From Syncephalis plumigaleata (lineage: Eukaryota; Zoopagomycota; Zoopagomycetes; Zoopagales; Piptocephalidaceae): DNA of 64,000 bases. Made by a program: the position numbers and the translations under genes. Below the pieces are notes generated by a model, which worked only from the letters and a program-made list of their open reading frames with translations, made no database searches and had not been told where the DNA came from. This document shows positions 48,890 through 63,601 of the stretch, in pieces; position 1 is the stretch's first letter; each line of letters opens with the position of its first letter. The DNA is taken from the NCBI GenBank assembly GCA_025201365.1, contig JAIXMF010000005.1:682001-746000 (forward strand), written 5' to 3'.

Positions 48890-51800
48890 ATGAAGACGAA
48901 TTACAAGGTAAATGACACATATACTAGTGTCACTATGTTGGCATGTCAATAACCTATTGATTATTGTCTAGTTTGCCAATTTATGTGGCACTGTCTATCG
49001 ACAAGGCAATCTAGTGTTTACGAAAGATGGTAGCACACTATTGAGTCCTGTAGGCAATCGAGTATCAGTCTACGATTTGGTAAAGTAAGTAGAGACTTGA
49101 CTAGTTATTGTAAAGGTGCAACATATAGCTTATTCAACTGTACTCTACAGTAATCAATCGTATACTTTGTCATATGAAACGAAGCAAAATATCGCTCAAA
49201 TAGCACTTTCACCTAATGATGCATTATTATTAGCTATCGATTTATGTAAGTGTTCATATTGTATTATTTGCTATATCAAATGATTGAATAACAATGATAC
49301 TAATAATAACAATTAGCGGGTCGAGCCATTCTGGTCAACTTTCAACGACGTGTTCTCCTAAGCGAGTTCAACTTTAAAAATCCTGTACGCAATGTACAAT
49401 TCAGTCCTAATGGAAAGTAAGTATTTTTGTATTTGTTTTTCCTTCATTATTGCTACTCTATACATGGATCAATCAACTATGAATTACTTGCTAATATTCT
49501 TGTTATCCTTGTTGTTAGATTCTTTGCCGTGACTATCGGTAAACAGATTCAAGTATGGCGTGCTCCTGGTTTAAATCCGGAATTCGCACCATTTGTTCAT
49601 TATCGAAACTATCCAGGTCATTTCGACGATGTCACATCTATTCAATGGTCGCCTGATTCACGGTAAATATTTACTAGTAATGATTGGTGGCTAGTATAAT
49701 ACTAACTAGCGAATACTATTGATGATTAGCTTTTTCGTGAGTGGATCAAAGGATATGACATGTCGTCTATATTCATTGGACGCCATTGAAGGATTCGGTG
49801 CTGTAACACTTACTGGACATAAAGCGGCCATTGTTAATGCTTTCTTCTCGAATGATCAGAAAACGGTAAGTTACTATGTCATGAATAGATAGTATCATGT
49901 AATCACATAATATGCAATGACTAATTGTGATATACACACATACATGTAGATTTACACAATTAGTCGTGATGCTCAACTATTTGCATGGCGATGTAAATTG
50001 AAGCGTAGACGTTACAAGAATAAATATGAGGATGATGAAAGTGAAGAAGATGAGGAGGAGGATGAGGATGAGGATGAGAAGGAAGAGGAGAAGAGTAACA
50101 ATACTGCTGCTACTGCTAATGGCGATGATGTTGATCCTGATGCAGCACGTATTACAGATGCTCGTAACTGGAAGATTACCGAGCGTCGTACGTTCAAACA
50201 GAATTACGCTCGTATTGTTTGTGCCACGTATCAGCCACGTAATGGATTGTTATGTGTTGGATTTGCCAGTGGTGTATTTGGCATTTGGGAGATGCCTGAC
50301 TTCAATAATATCCATACATTAAGGTATGTCGCTTTTATATAACATCTTAGTTATTTAGTAATTAAGCATTATTATTATTATTAGTATTTCACAGCATCGT
50401 ATTGATACTTGTGCCGTTAACAATACCGGTGAATGGCTTGCATTCGGATCGACTAAACTTGGTCAACTTCTAGTTTGGGAATGGCAATCTGAATCGTATG
50501 TGTTGAAGCAGCAAGGACACTACTACGACATGGATACACTTGCCTTTTCACCCGATGGACAGCATGTTGTAACGGGTGGTGCGGATGGCAAGGTGAAGAT
50601 ATGGAATACCGCTTCCGGTTTCTGTTTTATCACCTTTGCCGAACATACTGCTGGTGTGACGGCGGTTGAATTCGTTAAGCAGGGTCAAGTGGTGATATCG
50701 GCCTCGTTAGACGGTACCGTGCGTGCCTACGACATGACTCGCTATCGTAATTTCCGCACTTTCTTGACACCCGAACCGAAGCAATTCACCAGTTTAGCGT
50801 GCGATCCAAGTGGCGAGATTATTTGCGCTGGCACGCGTGACTCGTTCGAGATCTACGTGTGGTCGATGCAAACGGGTCGACTACTCGATGTACTCGCCGG
50901 ACATGAAGGACCCGTTAGCTCGTTGGCATTCTCGCCCACCGACAGTGTACTTGCCTCGGGCAGCTGGGACAATAGCGTACGCACGTGGGATGTATTCGGA
51001 CGAGGTCGAGCAGTTGAGGTGTTCCAGCATCAAGCGGAAGTGCTGGCCATCGCGTATCGCCCTGATGGTCGCCATATCGCTGCCACCACGCTTAACGGCG
51101 AGATTACATTCTGGGACGTTGAACACGGCCGACAACTCGGTGTCATGGACGTGCGTCGTGATATCGGCCTGGGACGTCGTCAAACCGATCGACGAGCCAC
51201 CGCTAATCGAGATGCCGATCGTTACTTCAATAGTATTTGCTACACGGCCGACGGACGTAGCATACTAGGCGGTGGCAATTGTCGATTCGTCTGCCTCTAC
51301 GATATCGACAGTCGAGCGTTGTTAAGACGTTTCGAAGTATCGCGTAACTTCTCCTACGATGGTGTACGCGCCATGCTCAATAGTAAACGAATGACCGAGG
51401 CCGGCTCCACGGACGTCATCAACGAAGTGATGACCGATAGCGAGGACGAGGAGGAGAAACGCGAGAATAAACGGCGCGGTCGTGGTATGCGTACACTACG
51501 CGATCAAGCGTTACCGGGCGTGCAATCGGGCGATTTATCATTGCGTACGGTGAAACCGGAAATGCGTACGAAATGGGTTCGATTCTCGCCTACGGGTCGA
51601 TGCTGGGCGGCAGCAGCCACCGATGGTCTCGTTATATTCTCGCTCGATGATATGGGCCAGTTTGATCCGTTGGAACTCGACATGGATCTAACGCCCGAGT
51701 CGGTTCTGGCCTCCCTACGCGAACAAGCCTGGCTACAAGCGTTGGCCATGTCAATTCGTCTTAATGACGTCGAGTTAATACGTCGCACTTACGAGACGAT

Positions 51801-52212
51801 ACCGCCCGCAGATGTGGCACTCGTGGCTAAATCACTACCTGTACGATATCTCGAGCGTCTACTACGATTTATAGCGGAGGAACTGGAAAGATCGCGTCAT
51901 CTTCATTTCCATTTAGTATGGTCGGTGGCATTACTTAATGAACACGCCACGTATCTACGTGATCACGCCAGTCGACTACAACCGACAATGCGAGCACTAA
52001 GGAAGGGATTGTCCCGTATGCATGAGGCATTAGCTAAAACGTAAGTGTTATTGCTCTTTTTATACTGGATATCAGATTAACCGTGTAATATTTATTAATG
52101 AAATAGATGCAACGAAAATACTTATTTAATTCGATATCTCCTCGATGAACGACAACGTATGCATCAATTAGAGACGAGTATGGAGACGATGCAATTGGAT
52201 ACAACATTATAA
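48890..52212 (+). CDS. PWP2: PWP2/UTP1, WD-repeat subunit of the UTP-B U3 snoRNP complex
   Basis: About ten exons, starting MKTNYKFANLCGTVYRQGNL. Two WD40 propellers are readable: FSPNGKFFAVTIGKQIQVWR, GHFDDVTSIQWSPDSR, SGSKDMTCRLYSLD, then after an acidic lysine-rich insert DTLAFSPDGQHVVTGGADGK, GHEGPVSSLAFSPTDSVLAS and SGSWDNSVRTWDVFGRG. The C-terminal helical domain includes ESVLASLREQAWLQALAMSI and LRFIAEELERSRHLHFHLVW. These match Pwp2, which acts in 18S rRNA processing and SSU processome assembly in the nucleolus. The acidic insert near 50.03-50.15 kb (EDDESEEDEEEDEDEDEKEE) sits between blades. The 1.5-kb penultimate exon is unbroken. Confidence 0.95.
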
Positions 52213-53028
52213 TTATTATGATTATGATTAATATATATAATAAACAATGCTGCTGCTGCTGCTGCTTCTTATATTCTTTATGTTCTATGGATTTGATTAA
52301 TAATAATTGAATAGCCATTAATGAACGGTAATCATCCTCATCAACTGACAAACTGATTTATTGTGCAACGATTAGTAATAGATTCGTTGCTTTAATAACT
52401 AATACTTATACTGCTGCTACTGCTATGGCTATTGCTCTTGTCATCATCATCATCATCAGAATATCGTCACCCGTAGCATTATGCCATATATAAGCATGCA
52501 CACACAAATACACACATAGACATAGATATATATGCACACGACGTATACATCCATACAAAACCATACTCATAACACATGCGTATATCCTCATATATATTTA
52601 CTAGTCTTTGCCATTTGATTATTACACGTCAATAGGCAGAAGAGAAAGTCACGAGAACTGGGGAAAACGAGCAAAAATAATGAAAGTCATTGAATAAGAA
52701 ACGCGAGAAATTGAAATAAGAAAAACGAAAGATAGGAAGTAAGGATGGAAGGTAGATAGATAGATAGGTAAGAGATAGAAGGAGAGAAGAAGGAAAGAGA
52801 GAGAAGGAGGAAAGAGAAAGAGAAAGAGAGAGTAAATAGGCGATAGTGATATAATAAACGTGTATCTCTTTTCTTCACTCTTTCTTTCTTTCTCTCTGTA
52901 TGTATGTATGTATATATGTATGTATATATGCATGCATGTATGTATGTGTATTTGTGTATGTATACGCATAGGATAGATATGAGAGATGGCACCGTCCGGC
53001 GGAACATGACACTAGCGATATTACTTTA
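52213..53028. other. Convergent spacer rich in simple repeats
   Basis: About 800 bp. Contains (GCT)n near 52249-52265, a purine-rich GAAAGAGA tract (52.7-52.85 kb) and a (TATG)n tract (52.90-52.96 kb). Long ORFs here are low-complexity artefacts. Confidence 0.5.
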
Positions 53029-54633
<1,605 letters not shown>

Positions 54634-57600
54634 CGGTATGCTAATAGAGATGGAGTAATAATGATAATAATAAAACGACCTGGTAAGTGTTTAACACGTA
54701 ACAACAATGAGGAACTGATAAGTTCTCCCACAAGGCAAGTAAGAGAGAGAGAGAGAGAAAAAGAGGAAGAGAAGGAGGGGAGAAAAGGAAGGAGAAAAAG
54801 AGCGAGCAAGTAAGCGAACGAGCAAGCAAATTTAAAAAAGACGAAAGAAAGAAGAAAGGAAAGAAAGAAGGAAGAAAGGAAAGAAGAAACGATGACTAAC
54901 TCTACCAATATGGTGATAGCGGTAGTGGTGGTGGTAGTAGCAATAGTAGTAGTGATAGGTTAGAGGTTAGGTTATCCGTCCACAAGGCCACACATGCACA
55001 CACACTACAATTCCAGAGTAGTGTTGCTTATTTGTAGGCGTACACTCACGCGCGCGTTACTACCCTAGAGAGAGAAAGAGGGAAAGAGAAAGAGAGTAGT
55101 AGTAGTGGTGGTGGTTTTACTGTTGTCTCAATAGATTGAATAACAGCCAAGGATTAGGTTATACTACTATTCAATCCACTATAGCTACTATTAGTAGTAG
55201 TAGTAGTAGTAATAGTACCAATAACTGAAGTGAGATGAAAGATGACAGAAAACGGGATGTCAAACTGATTAAAGGATAGGCAACCGCAAATGTGTGTGCG
55301 TATGCGCGTGTGGTGGTGGTGGTGTGTGTGTGGAGGAAGAGGAAGAACAACACAACTGAAGGAGGAGAAGGGAAAAGAAAGAGGAAAAGTCAAAGAAGTT
55401 GTTTTTTTTTGAAAAAGGAGCAATGTTGTGATTGTAAAGGAGAGCAATACCAATATAATACTAGCACGTCTACTCTAGATGGAATACGCGTATAACACGG
55501 TCAATACGATATAGAATAGGGTAAAGGTATGAAACACGTAGATTGGTGTAGAGTGCTAGTATACAGATGCAAAAAGATACTTGCTTATGAAGTAACGCGA
55601 CATAGGATGTACTCATTAGTTACTTTTACTTACCTTAAGCAGAGGTGGATTTCAACCCCGAATAACTAATACTATACTGATCAATGAAGGGATGGCACAG
55701 AGTAATCGAGAGTGAGGGCAGTAAGAAGGAACTACGATCAAGTAGCAAGAAAGTGTATAAATAGGAATCTATACACACACAATGCTGCCTACACGCATAT
55801 ACACATACACGCGCCAATAAGGATGGATCAAAGGAAGAAAAACACTGGCCAAGTAAGAGAGGAAGTGAGGAAGAGAGGGATGGTAACAATTATAAAACTG
55901 GATGGATGTGAAGAATTCGGATCCTCATCTTCTGATGGAGATGATCTATTATTAGCATTCATGAATTGTTACATTGTAATTAACGAGTATACAATACAAT
56001 ACAATGCAATACATTACATTATTGCTAGTAGTTTTATATATTAGATATATACATATGCTTATTAGTCAGTTGATTCAGTTGAATAAAGTGGGTAAAGAAC
56101 TCATCCACGTGGATCTGTATGGCCTTTGTATGGTTTCAATTGAGTGTAGATGTGTGCCTTTTTTTACTATTAAACTTCATTATACATTAGAAACTAGGTT
56201 GTTTACATCTAGATCTACTAATCTACTAATCGATTTATGAACCTGTTGATGGTTATCGTACACGTACACGCGTTCTATCCATTAAATCATCTTGTTGTTT
56301 ACGCAAATGGCAATGAATTCGTAGATACTTCAGCTACTCTCACGCTTGCATAGTCGACCAACCAGCATCGCTTCCCAATGAGATTACCTCCTTTCTACTG
56401 GTTCATTTTCACACTCACACTCACAGGATTAATACTACCATTAATGCTACTACTACTACTACTATTAGTCTCAGTGCCAATTACAAATTGTACCCCTGGT
56501 CTATGAGGGATAGAATTAATTGTTCATACACACATCATTGTTAAATGTGTACAAATTCTAATTTGCCTCTCGCTCTCTTTCTTGCTCTCTCTTGCTCTCT
56601 CCTTTTCCTTATCCTATTGCCACACTTTTTTTCATTCCGCAAACGCCCAGCTTTGCGTTTCGTTCCTTCTTCATCTCTCATCCTGCACGCACGCACGCAC
56701 TCTTACTCACTCACTCACTCACTCACACTTATACTCACTCATCAACAGCACACGTCTGTCCACACTTTCTTTAGTACAACAAAGAATATTGGGTTACGGC
56801 GTTCTTTCTTTTTTCTGTCCTCGTCTCGCCTCGTCCCGTCTCGTTTACTCCCACTTACTCACTCACACAATCACAATCTCACTCTACTCTCTACTCTCTA
56901 CTCTCTTTCGTTTCTCATTGTCATATTCGTACTACTACTACTACTACTACGGCCTGCCTGCGCGTCAGTCAGCTTGTCAGCCAGCCTGCTTTATCAAGTT
57001 TCTCTCTCGCTCTCGCTCTCGCACACTCACTCACTCACTCTTTCTATCCTTCCATTAACAACAAAAAACTAGCCAATCCCTTACAATATTGCACTCATCA
57101 TCTTTACATATTGGTTGGTGTGCACGCTTTGATCATCGCGCTACTGTTTCCATAGGTTTCACTATATTCTGTGCAGATTGACACGTTAATAGCTGTTGCT
57201 ATTAGGTGATATATTGCTTCGACTTACTGTGTGTGGTTGCTGCTGCTGCTACTAATAGTACTGCTACTGCTATTATTTGCTCGGCAACAGAGTCGCTGCT
57301 CTTCTTTCTCCTTCTTTCTATTGTCTTTCTCGCACCATTTATTTGCCTGCGCACGTGCGCTAGCCGCCTTGGACGCACTGCAGACGACGTCGATTGTCGT
57401 TCTTTTTATTTGCACTCTATCAAAGTCTGTGATCCGGTGATCCAGCTTCATACTACTACTACTACTACTACTACACTCTATTATTCATCCTGCTATCATA
57501 GTATTATATCTACTCACTCCTTCTACTCACTTCTACTACTACTACTACTAGCACTTTGAGTAGCATACTACTACTACTGGTTCGTGTACAGTCGTCTATC

Positions 57601-57732
57601 ACAAACGATTGACGGTCACGGTATCTTATTGGAAGAGGTGTCTATTGCCATCATAATTATTGTTATACCACACTATTACACAAGCGTGTAAATAGTATAG
57701 AATCTTGCTGCGGGACACAACTAGTCAACACC
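54634..57732. promoter_or_regulatory. Long divergent region between PP1 and VTS1
   Basis: About 3.1 kb with no convincing gene. It has purine-rich tracts on the + strand next to the PP1 gene (54.74-54.89, 55.07-55.1 and 55.33-55.43 kb). Pyrimidine-rich tracts (56.56-57.06 and 57.2-57.55 kb) precede VTS1, with (ACT)n runs near 56.45, 56.93 and 57.45 kb. Both flanking sides read CT-rich in their own sense, as in other promoters and leaders here. Long ORFs in these tracts are Ser/Leu-rich artefacts. Confidence 0.5.
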
Positions 57733-59920
57733 ATGTCTGCACAGCCATCGTCTATGCAGCGCCCTGTGTCAGATACATTCGCGTTCTCTGATATGGCGGC
57801 AGCAGTCAAGGAAGCAACTTCGAATAGCAAGGTCGACGCTAACATCAATGGTAGCCATGCAGCACATGTAACCAATGGAATGGCCATGGAACCCGGTGTT
57901 GTGCACCAGCGTCCAGTTTCGGAAATTATCCCAAAGGATATGCCAAAATCTTCTGAAGGTGAGTATCATTACTACTACAAGTGATAATGGCATAGTTGTT
58001 TGCACATACATACATACTACCATTAGTACATACTATTGATGATGTAAAAAAACAAATAATGAGTGGACGATGTTACATGGTGTGCACACATGTTTACTCA
58101 TATTCGAATCACACGACCTTGACTTGTAGTCGTGCGTCAGTATGAGCATGTGAAGATATCGCGCGATCTAGACTGTTATCTTTAAACATGTAGTAAGCAT
58201 GTAAGCATGCGTACTATGGTAGATCGACACTTGTACTTCATTTCCAGTATTGTTGTTGCACACGTGCTACCATATATCATATCACAGGCATTAATCAATA
58301 GTCGTATACTTTATTCGAAGAAAATAACGATGAATAGCTAGCTAACTAATTTATCTTTTTCTTCTAAAGCTGAAGCAATCGATCGTGGTATGATGATTTG
58401 ACCAATTATGAGGAAACCATGGAGGCTATGGCTCGGGCCAGTCTAGATCAAAACTTTAAAGATGAGTTGAACGCTATAGAACAGTGGTTCCAGGTGTTGT
58501 CGGAGGCAGAGCGTACAGCCACACTTTACAGTCTGTTGCAACATACCACACGAGTTCAACAGGGTTTCTTTGTGGCATTCTTGCAGCAATTGATTCGTCG
58601 TGAGAATGCGAATGCTGCCAGAAATGCCGCCGCTGATAAGAACAAAAATCGTAATCGTCGCGTACCTGGCAAGCCGCAACTTACCATCACAGGTACGAAT
58701 GAAAAGTACGCGCGTATGTTTGGCGAGGAACCGTCGTCCGATTACATGTCGCCCACACGAGCCAACGCCAATGCTCCCATGACCGCGCAACCATTCAAAG
58801 AGACGACAGCTCGTACGCCTGGTATTTACAACGCACGTCCCAAAACAGCGCAACTGGGTGGGTTCCCTCAACCGCAACAACAGCGTTGGTCGCATGCAGG
58901 TATTTCGCCAGCGGTGCGTTCTAGTGGATTGGACAGTGCAACCTACGGCGATCTATCATCGGCCATGAGTCGGTTGAACGGGGAGAGCCAAGAGTTGGAT
59001 GCCGCCACCGCAGCACCGCAGCAGCAGCCGCATCTGGCAAGTGGCAACCATTGACGCCCACCTTCTCCACCTTCTCCGAAATGGCCAAGACCATTGAACG
59101 CCCTCGTTCCGCGGCCGAAGCTGATCGACCAGGTGCTGCCACACCATCCTCGATGCAGAACGGCGGCGTGGCGATGAATCAGAATGCACTCAACGGCAAG
59201 AACTGGCCTCAGAGTGCCAAGTACGGTCAGGTATTCGCGTCGCGTGCTCCATTGGGTCCACCGCCAGCTGGTGGTGATCAGGATCGCAACTTCTTCATCC
59301 GTCCACCTGGCAGTGCTCGCACGCCTACCGGCAAGTTCATGCATCGCGAGCCATTAACCGCGGACCCCATTAGAAGTATGAATTTACGCTCGGCTGCCTC
59401 GCCCGCCCTACCACCCGGCTTGTTCTCCGGTGCCGCGCCCACCGCACCATCACCGGTGACGATGCACCACTGGGACCCGAATCCGAAAAAGTCCACCATG
59501 CTCCGTGACTTCTCGGCCGGTCTCCTATCGGATGGTCGCTTGATGGATACTAAAGTGAATAGCAAGGAGGCAGCAGCCATCAGTCGTATGCTAAGTAGTA
59601 AGAGTGCCAAACTCGGAATGAAAGACGCCAAGAAGCGTATCTCTACAGGTGAAACTGTGACAGAGGCCGCGGAGAAATCGCCAAAGCCTCAGGAACCTAT
59701 TGACTTTACTCTACTCGAGGATATCTCCGGTTGGTTCCGTAGCATGCGTCTTCACAAGTATACACCATTGTTTGAAACGATGACCTGGCGTGAACTGGTC
59801 AAACTTGATGATCAACAATTATCGGACAAGGGAGTGGCCGCATTGGGTGCTCGACGCAAGATGCTTAAAGTATTTGAGACGGTAATAGCAGAGGCAGAAT
59901 CCAAAGGTATCCAAATCTAG
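57733..59920 (+). CDS. VTS1: Vts1/Smaug-type SAM-domain RNA-binding protein
   Basis: Exon 1 (57733-57959) is followed by a 410-nt intron and a second exon from 58370. The N-terminal conserved block is AIEQWFQVLSEAERTATLYS, LLQHTTRVQQGFFVAFLQQL, typical of fungal Vts1. A long Pro/Ala/Gln-rich linker leads to the C-terminal SAM domain LLEDISGWFRSMRLHKYTPL, FETMTWRELVKLDDQQLSDK and GVAALGARRKMLKVFETV. The KGVAALGARRKMLK helix forms the basic RNA-hairpin binding face in the Vts1/Smaug family, which recruits deadenylases to mRNAs with CNGG loops. Two frame changes, near 58.39 and 59.04 kb, each fit one missing base; the SAM domain lies downstream of both. Confidence 0.88.
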
Positions 59921-60966
59921 AGTGAATCACATCGACATTATCAACATATCACACCGATAAATATGGATCCATGGTAGAGTTGTCATTTATAGATGTGTGT
60001 ATACATGATTAGATGAGTATATCCCCTCCTCCTCCCCTCCCCTCTTCTGCATCATTATATGTAAGCGTATGTATGTTTGTGTGTACGTATAGATGAATAA
60101 TGGAGATAAGAGGAGTATTTCATGAGATATATATAGACGTATGAGATATGATATGATATGATCATATTTGTATACGGATAAATGAGATGCCTTTTCTTTT
60201 CCTTATTATAATTATAATTATTATTAGTTATCTATATAACACAACAACAAACACTAATCATACGCGTTATCTCGCATATACTCTTCTAATCCTTACTACC
60301 ACAACTATGAACGATCTTTACTACGCTATTACCACTTTTACCACTTTCTACTACTACTACTACATCACTACTATTACATACAGCAACTGGATCCCATTGC
60401 TATTGTTTATTGATTCTTCAGATTTTCTCCAATTTCACTGTCTATCTTTACAATTACTTTATAACATCCTGCATTCGTCTATTCTATTTGCAGTCTCGAG
60501 GAGCATCTACGTCTCGTTTCTCTACAGCCTCACGAAGCCCGCCTTGATGGTCCGACTGGTGCGCTGGGGGTTTGTCTGTACGCGAAACGCGATATTGTTT
60601 CCTTTTTTTTAAGTGCAATTGAATATACGCTGTCATTGTCATCGTTCATCTTCATCATCATTATCATCATTATAGTTCAAATAACAATATCATTGATATG
60701 ATACTCGTACATTCTAGCATCATTCTATATTCATGCACAATAATTATTTACCATGTATAAAGTGTATTATCGTTTATCAACCGGCAAGCAGGTATAGACG
60801 AGGAGGAAAGTAAACGAGGAAATAGGAGTAGATATTGTAATGATATCATTCTATTAATCAACAACAAAACCAATATGAATTTGCCACATCGTGATTAGAT
60901 TAGTTGTGTGTATTTCTTCATATCCACTTTGTAGTCTCTTATACTCTCGCTAATAATCGTTATTCC
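59921..60966. other. Spacer between VTS1 and ALG2
   Basis: About 1.05 kb with (ACT)n and Tyr/Thr low-complexity ORFs that look non-coding. No RNA gene seen. Confidence 0.4.
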
Positions 60967-62802
60967 ATGAAGCAAGAACAACAACAACAGCAACAGGCAA
61001 CAACACCGCCACGCAAGCCGCTACAGATCCTTGTGCTTCATCCAGATCTTGGTATTGGTATGTTATTCACGAATTACACTATAAATATGATAGAATAGCT
61101 ATCTAATAATATATTCCGTATTCTTCTTATTACGCAGGAGGTGCAGAACGTCTTGTAGTCGATGCAGCGGTGGGTCTACAGTCAATTGGACATAATGTCG
61201 TAGTCTACACGAATCATCACGATCCTACTCATTGTTTCGAGGAGACTCGTGACGGTAACCACAACGAGACTCGCTAGTATTTCCACGTCTTCTTACTCAT
61301 CTCGTATGGCTTCTGTTCATATTAGGTACGCTGCAGGTACATGTTTATGGCGACTTTCTACCGCGTAGTGTTTTCGGTCGTTGTATGGTGTTATGCGCTA
61401 TCGTACGCGCCGTTTACCTAGCCATTGCCGTCACGTTGATTGGTGTCTTAAGACAGGCTGATGTCGTGTTTTGCGATCAAGTATCCGCTTGGATCCCCAT
61501 ACTCAAGTATGCCGGTGCCAGGGTAAGCATTGATATCAGTGCGTGTGTGTACTCGCGGAAAGGATGTCATCTATATGAATGTCTAATACACTGCTACTAC
61601 TGCTGCTGCTGCTACTAGGTCTTCTTCTATTGCCACTTTCCTGACCTGCTACTCTCGAACCGTGGCAGTATACTAAAGGCAATCTATCGCTGGCCTGTTG
61701 ATACATTCGAAGAGGTTACCACTGGTAATGAATAATTGGCCAATTGTACATTGGCATTGATAGGCACTCATTTGCTGATACCATCAGATTATACTAGGTA
61801 TGGCGGATAGCATTGCAGTGAATAGCAAGTTTACAGCGGATATATTCAAGCGTACCTTTACTCGATTATCGCATACACCGCAAGTACTCTATCCGGGTAT
61901 TCGTCTAGATGCTTATGATCGACCGGTTGATCCGACAACTGAAACATTAGCTCCATTAAAACGTAAGTAAATAGTATACACTCTCTGTATGAGCTACCAT
62001 AATAATAACAATAATATGTATAGTGAACGCACAACTATTGTATCGATTAACCGATTTGAACGAAAGAAAAACATAGCACTGGCTATTCGAGCATTTGTCA
62101 AATTAAGAGATGATGCCATCGTGTCGAATGATGAATTCCAACAATTACGACTTGTCATTGCTGGTTAGTTGATAAACTCGATGCTGATTACACGCCTCAC
62201 GCTAATCTTACTCGATAGGCGGTTACGACAAGCGTGTTATCGAGAATGTCGAGTATCTCGCCGAGCTAGATCAATTGGCCAAGATGGATTATAATCTCGT
62301 CACGTATACGGCATGGGATCATACGCTATCTACACCGGAACATGCGCAAGTAGTATTCCTACCGTCATTCGACGAGGTACAACGCAGCTATCTATTGGAT
62401 CAGGCACGATGCCTGGTTTACACGCCGAGTGGCGAGCATTTCGGTATTGTACCGGTAGAGGCAATGTACGCCAAATTACCGGTGGTTGCCGTGGCAGATG
62501 GCGGTCCCACCGAGACCGTTCTCAACGACGAGACAGGCTACCTATGTCAGGCTAATCCGACGGAATTTGCCACGGCCATCGGGCGTCTACTATCCAAGGA
62601 GGCATCGGCCACCATGGGGGAACAAGGTCGCGAATGGGTGCGTCGTCAGTTCACATTGACGGCATTCGTGGATAGACTCGACGAGATGCTGTCCAATCTG
62701 GCTGCACTGCCTAAATCGCGCGAGCACTCATTACTTGAACCGTTACTACTATTTGTTCTTAGTGTTCTAATGCCATTCTTCGTGTTTCTCTACTTTTATT
62801 AA
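60967..62802 (+). CDS. ALG2: Alpha-1,3/1,6-mannosyltransferase Alg2
   Basis: Seven exons from 60967-61057 onward. A poly-Gln start precedes [20 protein letters not shown], the GGAE glycan-binding loop of GT4 enzymes. Next come [20 protein letters not shown] (membrane-associated helix), [72 protein letters not shown], and the nucleotide-sugar motif [20 protein letters not shown] followed by GPTETV. The EX7E motif (EHFGIVPVE) is intact. A C-terminal hydrophobic segment ([18 protein letters not shown]) anchors it to the ER. Alg2 adds the second and third mannoses to the dolichol-linked N-glycan precursor. One frame change near 62.02 kb fits a missing base. Confidence 0.93.
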
Positions 62803-62927
62803 CCATGCTTATGGCGAGCATATTCATGCATTGCATGCCATACATCATGTATAAGAGATCTAATGAATAATCGACGAGATGCAAGATGATAACGGATACG
62901 AGGGTGATATCCACTGTTGTTATTCTA

Positions 62928-63516
62928 TTAATAAAGATGACGAAAGTTTATTTCATGTACCGTGTCAATTTGACTGTAGGCACCGGAGATAATCTGGACG
63001 GATGTCAAGTCTTTGGCAACATTCGGTTTTTTGTCGTAGTACTTTCGTATGAATTTGCCCTGCATCTTGCCATAGTCATGTCGATCGAGAATGTCCACCT
63101 TATTCATCTCATTCTGCAGTGCTGTCGTTGCCTTCGTCGTGTCGTCCTCTTCTTGACTAGGCCATGCAATGCCAAAGATTGACAGAAACATGAGGGCGCG
63201 AATAACGTAGCTCGTATCATGAATGACATGATCGATAGCGCTGCGCATGACATCAATCTTTTGCGTATTCGAAGTGTGCTTCTTCTCTATCTCGAATAGT
63301 ATAAATGTAAAACAGGCAAGTGCCGTGAAACATGTATACTATCATAGTATCACGATAAGTAACATGTCATGCACCTATTATGCTTGCAATGTCAAAAGTG
63401 AACATACCTGAATGAAGCGTGCCTTTATTACTAAATTCTTACGTAGTTGATATGTCTTCCAAGCGAACCATAATGCTAGCACATCAACATGAATTAGCCT
63501 GTCATTCATGTACATG

Positions 63517-63601
<85 letters not shown>

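Noticed and set aside
52649-53007. Two overlapping hydrophobic ORFs on the minus strand
   Set aside because: Produced by purine-rich and TATG simple repeats in a convergent spacer.
56545-57072. 175-residue Ser/Leu/His-rich ORF and overlapping frames
   Set aside because: All frames are low complexity from CT-rich tracts, with no conserved block. Better read as VTS1 upstream region.
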